In this document: positions 57,343 through 64,000 of the stretch, in pieces
Numbering within the stretch: the first letter of the stretch is position 1
How the letters are laid out: each line of letters opens with the position of its first letter
Source of the DNA: Rhodobacterales bacterium HTCC2255
Lineage (GTDB): Bacteria > Pseudomonadota > Alphaproteobacteria > Rhodobacterales > Rhodobacteraceae
Length of the DNA: 64,000 bases
Direction of reading: 5' to 3'
NCBI GenBank assembly: GCA_000153745.1
Contig: DS022282.1
Location: 1,386,066 to 1,450,065 of the forward strand
Notes under the pieces: generated by a model
The model's database searches: none
Told to the model about the DNA's origin: nothing
The model's input: only the letters and a program-made list of their open reading frames with translations
Program-made: the position numbers and the translations under genes

Positions 57343-58422
57343 ATGTCAATTGAACTTACAGCATCAGAAAGAATTGCACGAATTCGATCAGACTTTCGAA
57401 TGGGTGTAGCTGTTGCGTTTAAGTCGGGGCTTGAGAAGTGGTTGGTCGCATCTTCTGAAACAATAACATTATCCCGATTTAATGGAATACGAAAATTAGG
57501 CCCTTTAGAGTTAGCCATAACAGATTGGAGAGCGCAAACTCTTTCCACTTGGGCTACTGATGGGGACATAGCGCGATTAGCTATCCCAGATGATAAAGAT
57601 TTAGATTGGGTGCATTCAGTGTGTGATCCGAGTTATGACTTTAATACGCCACTTAAGGGACCTTTTACTCCCATATTTGGAGGAAGCGCAAATGTTTCTC
57701 GTACAGCATTGGCAATTTGCAAGACGGCTCATTTAATTCCCTCTGCAGTGATGGTAAATATAACAGGTCAAGACATTGTGGGATTGGACTTTATAGATTT
57801 AGAGCAAGTATTGTCACTAATATTAAATCCATCAAATCAATTAATAGAAGTTTCAGCGGCTAATGTGCCCCTTCAAGTTGCAGAGGCAAGTCGTGTTCAT
57901 GTTTTTCGTCCACAAGATGGTGGTGAGGAACATTATGCAATTGAAATTGGAAACCCAGATCGTAATAAATCAGTACTTTCAAGGCTACATTCAGCATGTT
58001 TTACGGGAGATTTAATCGGATCTTTAAAATGTGACTGTGGACATCAATTACAAGCAGCTCTTGAAGCAATATCTTTAGATGGGTCTGGAGTTTTATTATA
58101 TATGAACCAAGAAGGTCGTGGTATTGGTCTTGCAAATAAAATGCGGGCATATGCCCTTCAAAATCAAGGGTTTGATACAGTTGAAGCAAACCATAGATTA
58201 GGTTTTGAGGATGATGAGAGAAATTTCAAAATAGGAGCTGAGATTTTACGCTTAATGGGCTTCGAGTCAGTTCGACTTATGACAAATAATCCAGAAAAAG
58301 TAGCCTCTATGGAGGCGGTGGGGATAACAGTGTCTGAACGTGTACCTCTTAAAGTTGGATCAAACCCATTAAATGAGAAATATTTAGAAACTAAGGCTAA
58401 AAAAAGCGGCCATATTTTATGA
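57343..58422 (+). CDS. ribA: GTP cyclohydrolase II
   Basis: First enzyme of riboflavin synthesis; opens the imidazole ring of GTP. The 359-residue protein has a roughly 150-residue N-terminal extension (usual in Rhodobacterales) and the catalytic RibA domain. The zinc cysteines are C219, C230 and C232 (SACFTGDLIGSLKCDCG), and GRGIGLANK carries the GTP-binding site. ATG 57343 is preceded by AAAGG. Ends with an ATGA overlap with the third L,D-transpeptidase gene. The N-terminal part lacks an obvious DHBP-synthase active site, so this is not a RibBA fusion. Confidence 0.9.
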   Translation: MSIELTASERIARIRSDFRMGVAVAFKSGLEKWLVASSETITLSRFNGIRKLGPLELAITDWRAQTLSTWATDGDIARLAIPDDKDLDWVHSVCDPSYDFNTPLKGPFTPIFGGSANVSRTALAICKTAHLIPSAVMVNITGQDIVGLDFIDLEQVLSLILNPSNQLIEVSAANVPLQVAEASRVHVFRPQDGGEEHYAIEIGNPDRNKSVLSRLHSACFTGDLIGSLKCDCGHQLQAALEAISLDGSGVLLYMNQEGRGIGLANKMRAYALQNQGFDTVEANHRLGFEDDERNFKIGAEILRLMGFESVRLMTNNPEKVASMEAVGITVSERVPLKVGSNPLNEKYLETKAKKSGHIL

Positions 58423-58928
58423 ATCCTAAATTTCAAGATCTTGTAGTTACCCATTGGGGCGCAAGGTTTATGGGATATACTTTACCCGTCGCTATAGGCC
58501 GAAGTGGGATTGCTGAAAAAGTTGGTGAAGGGGATGGAATTACCCCAATAGGAAAGTTCTCTATAAAAGATATTGGTTTCCGTAATGACCGTATTTTTTT
58601 TAATTCTCCAAATATTGAAAAAAAACATATTCGAATAAATGATTTATGGTCTGATGATCCAAAAGATTCAAATTATAATCATATGGTCAATTCTAACAAT
58701 TATTTTTTTAGCCATGAAAAACTACGAAGATCAGATGGCTTGTATAACGCGTATGGAGTTTTAGATTATAACTGGCCAAATGCTGAAGTAGGTAAAGGCA
58801 GTGCTATTTTTATACACGCTTGGCGACGCCCGCGGTATCCAACAGAAGGTTGCATAGCCTTTGATATTAATGATCTTATATGGATATTTTCAAACTGGAA
58901 GATGAATAGCTGTGTGATTATAAAATAG
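58419..58928 (+). CDS. L,D-transpeptidase (YkuD family), short form without signal
   Basis: YkuD-domain protein of 169 residues. Catalytic H133 lies in IFIHAWRRP and C145 in PTEGCIAFD. A DGITPIGKF segment (about 39-47) is the family's conserved strand. No signal peptide can be seen, unusual for a periplasmic enzyme, so either export is by another route or it acts on muropeptides inside the cell. Overlaps ribA by 4 nt. Confidence 0.85.
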   Translation: MNPKFQDLVVTHWGARFMGYTLPVAIGRSGIAEKVGEGDGITPIGKFSIKDIGFRNDRIFFNSPNIEKKHIRINDLWSDDPKDSNYNHMVNSNNYFFSHEKLRRSDGLYNAYGVLDYNWPNAEVGKGSAIFIHAWRRPRYPTEGCIAFDINDLIWIFSNWKMNSCVIIK

Positions 58929-58933
58929 ATTAC

Positions 58934-59587
58934 TTAAGAATAATCACGCTCACCAAATATAGCTGAGCCGACACGCACATGTGTTGCACCCATTGCAATA
59001 GCACTCTCAAAATCATTACTCATTCCCATGGATAATCCTGCAAGGCCATTTCTGTGCGCAATTGCTCTCAATAATCCAAAATGTAGGGAAGGCTCATCGT
59101 TTACTGGTGGTATTACCATTAATCCTTTGATTGGTAGGTCAAGAGATCTGCAATCTGCAATAAATTTGTCAGCGTCACTTGGAATTATGCCTGATTTTTG
59201 ATCTTCTTCACCAGAATTGATCTGTATGAACATATCAGGAGCTTTGCCTTGAGATTGAATTTCATTTGAAAGTTTTTGTGCTAGCTTTAAACGATCAAGA
59301 GTATGGATCGCATTAAACAATTCCACAGCTTGTTTTACTTTATTGCTTTGCAGTGGTCCTATTAAGTGTACTTCAGCATCAGGAAACGATTCACGAAACA
59401 TAGGCCATTTGCCAAATGATTCTTGAACTTTATTCTCGCCAAATAAATTATGACCCTGATTTAAAACATTTAGAACCTTACTATTTGGCTGAACTTTCGA
59501 TACAGCTAATAATTGCGTGCTTCCCTTGATAACACCAGCAGATTTTTCAGCGTTTTCAATTCTGAATTTTATTGAATGCAACGACAT
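58934..59587 (-). CDS. YggS/PROSC family pyridoxal 5'-phosphate homeostasis protein
   Basis: PLP-binding TIM-barrel protein (217 aa). The cofactor lysine is K31 in LLAVSKVQ, and GMSNDFESAIAMGATHVRVGSAIFG is the family's C-terminal signature. It buffers free PLP and influences amino-acid metabolism, without a clear catalytic reaction. Single gene, convergent with the short L,D-transpeptidase; downstream of the porin terminator. Confidence 0.93.
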   Translation of the reverse strand: MSLHSIKFRIENAEKSAGVIKGSTQLLAVSKVQPNSKVLNVLNQGHNLFGENKVQESFGKWPMFRESFPDAEVHLIGPLQSNKVKQAVELFNAIHTLDRLKLAQKLSNEIQSQGKAPDMFIQINSGEEDQKSGIIPSDADKFIADCRSLDLPIKGLMVIPPVNDEPSLHFGLLRAIAHRNGLAGLSMGMSNDFESAIAMGATHVRVGSAIFGERDYS

Positions 59588-59609
59588 TAAACATACTTCC
59601 TAAAATAAA

Positions 59610-59633
59610 AAAGGGCACCCAGTGGTGCCCTTT
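59610..59633 (-). terminator. terminator of the porin gene
   Basis: Perfect stem AAAGGGCACC (59610-59619) with GGTGCCCTTT (59624-59633), 4-nt loop. On the minus strand it is followed by TTTTTTATTTTA, a strong U-run. It ends the porin transcript 25 bp after the stop codon, before the YggS gene. Confidence 0.88.
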
Positions 59634-59658
59634 AAGATATTATAAAATCCAGTTTGGA

Positions 59659-60570
59659 TTAGAATGCGAACGAGATACCTGCATATACTGAGTCTTCCCA
59701 GTTAATGCCTGCAGCTGCAGTTGCGCCGCCACCTAATGATTTAGATGCTGTTGCTGCCCATGCATCGTTCTCGTCTGTTCCATATGCTAAAGCAACACCG
59801 CTTAGTGTGTAACCAAGATCTACGTCCCAATCTCCACCACTTGCAGAGTTGTCAGATGATAAACCAATTGTGAAACCGTTAGCAACAATAGTTGCAGCTA
59901 CTTTAGTTACCGCATCTGCACCAGCTGTTGATTCTTTATCATTTGATGCACTTACAGTTAACATGTCATTTACAACATATGTCACTTTCATGTTTGTAGC
60001 CATACCGTCTGCTTCGTGGTTTGAAACTGCTAATGCATATGTCATCGCACCTGAAGCAATTGATGCTGATGCTGACATGTCTGCTGATGCAGCTGTACCA
60101 GATGTACCCGCAACGCTATCGTCCGCGTCTGCTGTTACTGCGATTGCAACACCATTTACTGTACCTGCAAATTTCACATCATGTGAGTTGTGGTCAGCGT
60201 TGTACAAGTTGTCGATACCTGCATTGTCAAAAGTCAATGTACCAAACGCACCAGATATAGTAACTGCACCTAGACCAGCTGTTCCAGCGTCATTGTGATC
60301 ATACTCAAAGTTACCTGAGTCAATTTCAGTACCAGCATCGATGTTCATAGATGCAGTAAATGTTAGGCCACCATCTGTTGCGCCAGACATAGCAAAGTCA
60401 ACACCTACGTTGCTGTAGATACCTGAATCAGTTGTTGCTGCTGTTGCAACACCTTTTCCATCTAAATCTGAGTGGTAGCCTGCAGCTGCGTGGCCTGTTA
60501 TAGTTACGTCTGCAGCAGCCATTCCAGCCGTTGCAACCAATGCTGTTGAAGCAAGAAGTAATTTTTTCAT
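59659..60570 (-). CDS. Outer-membrane porin, Rhodobacteraceae type
   Basis: General diffusion porin (303 aa) allowing uptake of small polar nutrients across the outer membrane. A classical signal peptide (MKKLLLASTALVA, cleaved near MAAADV) is followed by alternating short beta strands rich in Gly, Ala, Asp and Thr. The C terminus is the aromatic YAGISFAF, the outer-membrane insertion signal. The start at 60570 is set by GGAA 8 nt upstream; an upstream in-frame ATG at 60597 would spoil the signal peptide. Codons here are more GC-rich and regular than the neighbours', which suits a very highly expressed gene. Confidence 0.92.
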   Translation of the reverse strand: MKKLLLASTALVATAGMAAADVTITGHAAAGYHSDLDGKGVATAATTDSGIYSNVGVDFAMSGATDGGLTFTASMNIDAGTEIDSGNFEYDHNDAGTAGLGAVTISGAFGTLTFDNAGIDNLYNADHNSHDVKFAGTVNGVAIAVTADADDSVAGTSGTAASADMSASASIASGAMTYALAVSNHEADGMATNMKVTYVVNDMLTVSASNDKESTAGADAVTKVAATIVANGFTIGLSSDNSASGGDWDVDLGYTLSGVALAYGTDENDAWAATASKSLGGGATAAAGINWEDSVYAGISFAF

Positions 60571-60837
60571 TATAAAGTTCCTCATAGAGTTATTCATTAT
60601 TTGGACCTCCGCTGGAGAATCCAGTGAGTAATTAGACGTTTGATAGTAAATTCGTATTTGGTCAAGAATTTCAGCATTGAATTACTCTAGATTATAATTA
60701 GTGATGCAAACTTATCACACCCTTAAATATAAAGAAAATTTATAATATATTAAAAGGTGCAGACATTAAAATACCAACTTGAGAAGACGCGTTGTGGATG
60801 ATAATGAATAATCATTGTATTAATACATGGGAAAAAA
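60571..60837. other. porin/DUF3576 divergent region
   Basis: The 267-bp gap serves both divergent genes. A short dyad CTGGA-GAA-TCCAG lies at 60612-60624 in the porin leader. I see no RNA gene or other frame. The dyad could be a small regulatory-RNA or stability element of the porin mRNA. Confidence 0.3.
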
Positions 60838-61344
60838 ATGAATCATCATATTAAATTTATAAATCTATTATTCATGGTTTTTTTAATCATTGCTGGATGT
60901 AGTAATCTTTATGATAAAGATACATCTAAGGTTACTAACGATTCAAAAAAATTAGTAATTGAAACAGAAAAAAAAGAAAAACCACCATTAGTTTTAATAG
61001 ATGATAATGGTAAATTGGGCGATTTATTTAAAAGTGGTGGTGATGAAATAGGGTCTGTAAATAAATATTTATGGCAGGCCTCTCTTGAAGTGCTAAGTTT
61101 CCTTCCAATTAATTCGGCTGATCCATTTTCAGGAGTTATAGCGTTTGGCAAGGGCAAAGCCCCAGGTTCGTCACAAACTTATGATGCTACAGTATATATT
61201 ACTGATCCAGCTCTTGATGCACGTTCACTTAATGTAACAGTTAGAACCGTGAGTGGAACCATTAGTTCAGCTGCAAGGCGAGAAATCGAAAGTGCAATAT
61301 TAAGTAGAGCGCGTCAGATACGCTTAAAAGCGTTAAACTTATAA
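60838..61344 (+). CDS. DUF3576 domain-containing lipoprotein
   Basis: Lipoprotein of 168 residues with lipobox IAGC and lipidation site C21. The conserved core YLWQASLEVLSFLPINSADPFSG and the later SSAARREIESAILSRARQIRLKAL match the alphaproteobacterial DUF3576 family by recollection. Its position just before leuS-lptE is typical and hints at an envelope role, but none is proven. Confidence 0.87.
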   Translation: MNHHIKFINLLFMVFLIIAGCSNLYDKDTSKVTNDSKKLVIETEKKEKPPLVLIDDNGKLGDLFKSGGDEIGSVNKYLWQASLEVLSFLPINSADPFSGVIAFGKGKAPGSSQTYDATVYITDPALDARSLNVTVRTVSGTISSAARREIESAILSRARQIRLKALNL

Positions 61345-61371
61345 ATTAATTGTTATGAATTTAAATATCAT

Positions 61372-61393
61372 ACGCCGGACAATGCTCCGGCGT
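61372..61393 (+). terminator. hairpin between the DUF3576 gene and leuS
   Basis: Perfect stem ACGCCGGA (61372-61379) with TCCGGCGT (61386-61393), 6-nt loop. There is no U-run after it, so it may be an attenuating or mRNA-processing hairpin 24 bp before leuS. The gap has no other feature. Confidence 0.4.
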
Positions 61394-61417
61394 TACACGT
61401 TAAAAGGTGCATAAAAT

Positions 61418-63952
61418 ATGCGTTATAATGCAAAAGTAACAGAGCCAAAGTGGCAATCAGCTTGGGATACATCACAAAGCTTTGAGGCAGTTCCTGATAA
61501 CCGTGAAAAATATTACGTTTTAGAGATGTTTCCCTACCCATCAGGCCGTATTCATATGGGGCATGTAAGAAACTACACTATGGGTGATGTTGTAGCTCGA
61601 TATAAATCTGCAGTGGGCTTTAACGTATTACATCCTATGGGGTGGGATGCGTTTGGAATGCCCGCTGAAAATGCTGCAATGGAAAAAAACGTACATCCGG
61701 GTGATTGGACTTACCAAAATATCGCTGACATGCGAGCTCAATTAAAGCCGATGGGTTTATCAATTGATTGGTCTCGTGAATTCGCCACCTGTGATCCTGA
61801 GTATTATGGGCAACAACAAGCTATGTTTATTGATATGATGTCGAAAGAATTAGTTTATCGTAAAAATGCTGTAGTAAACTGGGATCCTGTGGATATGACT
61901 GTCTTGGCAAATGAGCAGGTTGAAAACGGAAAAGGATGGAGATCAGGTGCATTAGTTGAGCGTAAAGAGTTAACGCAGTGGTTTTTTAAAATATCTGAAT
62001 ATTCAGAAGAATTATTAAGCGCACTAGATAGTTTGGAGAACTGGCCAGAAAAAGTGCGCACCATGCAGAAAAACTGGATTGGGAAATCACAGGGTTTGCA
62101 GTTTGATTTTAAAACTTCCGATGCTCCTGTAGGTTTTGAAAAATTAGAAGTATATACAACGCGACCCGATACATTGTTTGGTGCATCTTTTGCAGCAATT
62201 TCTTGCGATCACCCACTTGCAAAGGAATTAGAAAAAAATAACATTAAAGTAGCTAATTTTAATCTTGAATGTAGACAAATAGGAACAACCCAAGAAGCTT
62301 TAGAAACTGCAGAAAAAAAAGGTTATAATACAGGTATAACTGTAACCCATCCTTTTAATGATGCATGGGAAATGCCGGTTTATATAGCAAACTTTATATT
62401 GATGGGATATGGAACAGGCGCAATATTTGGATGTCCAGCACATGATCAGCGTGATTTAGATTTTGCAAGAAAATATGATTTAATTGTTACTCCAGTTGTA
62501 TGTCCAACTGACCTAAATCCAGATACATTTGCAATAAAAGAGGAAGCATTTACTGGTGTTGGCAATTTGATTAATTCACGTTTTTTAGATGGCATGACTA
62601 TTGAAGAGGGAAAAATTGAAGTAATTAAAAGAATTTCTGATATGGGAATGGGACAAGCAACTACAAATTATCGTTTGAGAGATTGGGGCGTTTCGCGACA
62701 AAGATATTGGGGTTGCCCAATTCCTGTAATCCACTGTGATAAATGTGGTGTTGTTGCTGAAAAAAAAGAAAACCTACCAATAGTTCTCCCAAAAGATGTA
62801 TCTTTTGATAGTCCTGGAAACCCTTTAGATAGGCATGAAGAGTGGCGTAATTGTAAATGTCCTTCATGTGGGTCAGCTGCCCTACGAGAAACTGATACTA
62901 TGGATACATTTGTAGATTCATCATGGTATTATGCAAGATTTACGGCTCCAGAATCCACTACCCCTACTAGTGAAAAAGATGCAAATTACTGGATGAATGT
63001 TGACCAATACATTGGTGGCGTTGAGCATGCAATTTTACACCTATTATATTCAAGATTTTTTGCGCGCGCCATGAATGCCACCGGGCATTTACCAAAAAAG
63101 GCAATTGAGCCGTTCAATGCGTTATTTACACAAGGAATGGTTTGCCATGCGACATATCAAGATCCAGGTGGCAAATGGCTCAACCCAGACGATATTAAGC
63201 AGTCTGAAAATGGCGAATATATAACGCTTGATGGTCAAAAGGTGACAGTTGGTCAATCCATTAAAATGTCAAAATCTAAGAAGAATGTAGTCGATCCTGA
63301 TGATATTATTGATCAGTATGGAGCAGATACTGCGCGTTGGTTTGTTATGTCTGATAGTCCTCCAGAAAGAGACGTTGAGTGGACCGCATCAGGAGCAGAG
63401 GCAGCCTGGAAACACTTACAACGAGTTTGGCGATTAACTGTTGAAATAATAGAAGATCAAACAACGGACACTTCAAAAGACGTTGAATTAGATAAAGCAA
63501 GAAATATTGCTATCGATGCAGTAACAAATGGTGTTGAGGGATTTGCATTTAACAAATCAATTGCTGCCCTTTATCAATTTACCAATATAATTTCAAAATC
63601 ATCTGCAAGTAAAATTGCAAAAGTTAATGCCATGTTAACAATGGCTCAATTAATGCAACCGATGACACCGCATTTAGCTGAAGAAATATGGTCTACATTA
63701 GGTGGTGAAGGACTGGTAACGGGCGCTAAGTGGCCCACTTTAGATGCTTCGATGCTAATAAATGATACTCTTATTTTACCTATTCAGGTAAATGGTAAGC
63801 GAAGAGATGAAATTGAAGTTAATATTGACCTGGCTAAAGATGAGATTGAAAAAATAGTTCTTGAAAGACCATTAATTTTGCGCATTCTAGATGGAAATAC
63901 TCCAAAAAAGATCATTGTTGTGCCTGGAAAGATAGTGAATGTTGTTATTTAA
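61418..63952 (+). CDS. leuS: Leucyl-tRNA synthetase
   Basis: Charges tRNA-Leu, and edits misactivated norvaline and isoleucine. The 844-residue protein has the class I signatures HMGH (46-49) and KMSKS (616-620). It has the CP1 editing domain with [10 protein letters not shown], a CxxC zinc region ([17 protein letters not shown]) and a helical anticodon-binding C terminus. Full length. The next gene (lptE) begins inside its last codons. Confidence 0.98.
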   Translation: MRYNAKVTEPKWQSAWDTSQSFEAVPDNREKYYVLEMFPYPSGRIHMGHVRNYTMGDVVARYKSAVGFNVLHPMGWDAFGMPAENAAMEKNVHPGDWTYQNIADMRAQLKPMGLSIDWSREFATCDPEYYGQQQAMFIDMMSKELVYRKNAVVNWDPVDMTVLANEQVENGKGWRSGALVERKELTQWFFKISEYSEELLSALDSLENWPEKVRTMQKNWIGKSQGLQFDFKTSDAPVGFEKLEVYTTRPDTLFGASFAAISCDHPLAKELEKNNIKVANFNLECRQIGTTQEALETAEKKGYNTGITVTHPFNDAWEMPVYIANFILMGYGTGAIFGCPAHDQRDLDFARKYDLIVTPVVCPTDLNPDTFAIKEEAFTGVGNLINSRFLDGMTIEEGKIEVIKRISDMGMGQATTNYRLRDWGVSRQRYWGCPIPVIHCDKCGVVAEKKENLPIVLPKDVSFDSPGNPLDRHEEWRNCKCPSCGSAALRETDTMDTFVDSSWYYARFTAPESTTPTSEKDANYWMNVDQYIGGVEHAILHLLYSRFFARAMNATGHLPKKAIEPFNALFTQGMVCHATYQDPGGKWLNPDDIKQSENGEYITLDGQKVTVGQSIKMSKSKKNVVDPDDIIDQYGADTARWFVMSDSPPERDVEWTASGAEAAWKHLQRVWRLTVEIIEDQTTDTSKDVELDKARNIAIDAVTNGVEGFAFNKSIAALYQFTNIISKSSASKIAKVNAMLTMAQLMQPMTPHLAEEIWSTLGGEGLVTGAKWPTLDASMLINDTLILPIQVNGKRRDEIEVNIDLAKDEIEKIVLERPLILRILDGNTPKKIIVVPGKIVNVVI

Positions 63953-64000
63953 TAGAAGGTGGCTTTTAATAGGAATTTTGCCCCTAATGTCATGTGGATT
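63939..64000 (+). CDS. lptE: LPS-assembly lipoprotein LptE, 5' end only
   Basis: The last 62 bp open a frame from ATG 63939, overlapping the leuS stop by 14 nt. The visible 20 residues are a lipoprotein signal: basic start (FNRRW), hydrophobic core and lipobox LMSC. In Rhodobacterales the gene after leuS is lptE, the lipoprotein plug of LptD, followed by holA. The call depends on that order, since only the signal peptide is in the window. Confidence 0.75.
   Translation, partial: MLLFNRRWLLIGILPLMSCG

Noticed and set aside
57343-57790. RibBA fusion for the N-terminal extension of ribA
   Set aside because: No DHBP-synthase acidic motif is visible in the first 150 residues; the extension is usual for this group and is of unknown role.
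1-64000. Defence, mobile or prophage system
   Set aside because: Reading through both strands I found no integrase, transposase, inverted terminal repeats, restriction, toxin-antitoxin, CRISPR or phage gene; the accessory element is the opsin locus only.
1-64000. SAR11 or SAR116 origin suggested by low G+C and proteorhodopsin
   Set aside because: The IalB-rlmN, NDUFA9-uppP-gltDB and DUF3576-leuS-lptE orders and the porin type point to Rhodobacterales instead.

Overview
The window is a 64 kb piece of an AT-rich (roughly 35-38% G+C by eye) marine alphaproteobacterial chromosome. Gene content and order point to the Rhodobacterales: an IalB-family protein beside rlmN, an NDUFA9-like complex I protein beside uppP and gltDB, the ribonuclease D-lptC-lptA-lptB-hpf-ptsN run, a DUF3576 lipoprotein beside leuS and lptE, and a Rhodobacteraceae-type porin. 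The low G+C, the compact gene packing and a complete proteorhodopsin/retinal locus suggest a streamlined pelagic lineage such as the NAC11-7/HTCC2255-like group. That placement is an inference from memory of gene families, not a search.

Layout. 1-2.7 kb: truncated mutS (minus) and a TRIC/UPF0126 membrane protein. 2.7-6.7 kb: dnaK-dnaJ (minus), divergent from an AlkB-type DNA repair dioxygenase. 6.7-12.1 kb: cysQ-kdsB (plus) facing ptsN, hpf and the rnd-lptC-lptA-lptB lipopolysaccharide-export operon (minus). 12.1-18.9 kb: a green-tuned proteorhodopsin followed by crtE-crtI-crtB-crtY-blh, the whole route from prenyl precursors to retinal, ending against an unannotated small membrane protein gene on the other strand. 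19-31 kb: NDUFA9-like protein, uppP, gltD-gltB (ammonia assimilation), then mtgA, a GST, queG and an epimerase-like gene. 30.4-34 kb: two L,D-transpeptidases around a CAP-domain lipoprotein, rlmN and an IalB protein. 34-39.7 kb: asparaginase, leuC-leuD, leuB and asd. 39.8-47.2 kb: carbonic anhydrase, M17 aminopeptidase with NlpC/P60, DUF2794, gamma-glutamyltransferase, HspQ, an AEC transporter, a lytic-transglycosylase-like lipoprotein and lolA. 47-57 kb: ftsK, an aminotransferase, an amidase, a UbiH-type hydroxylase, a Trm112-like protein, a Lon-domain protein, a thioredoxin-TPR chaperone, exonuclease III and a winged-helix response regulator. 57-64 kb: ribA, a third L,D-transpeptidase, a YggS protein, a major porin, the DUF3576 lipoprotein, leuS and the first codons of lptE.

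Most of the window is housekeeping. The accessory element is the proteorhodopsin locus. Its opsin is separated from the carotenoid genes by a strong hairpin, which would let the abundant opsin be made in excess of the biosynthetic enzymes. Upstream it has a long AT-rich region with a perfect dyad and a 20-bp-spaced direct repeat. The most unusual protein-level signals are a response regulator whose phosphoacceptor aspartate is Asn, and a CrtE whose second aspartate-rich motif is NDxxN. The most unusual RNA-level signals are a small ORF containing a terminator-like hairpin before leuC and a 17-bp perfect dyad overlapping the presumed mtgA start codon. I saw no tRNA or rRNA gene, insertion sequence, prophage, CRISPR array or origin. 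A defence or mobile system is not apparent.
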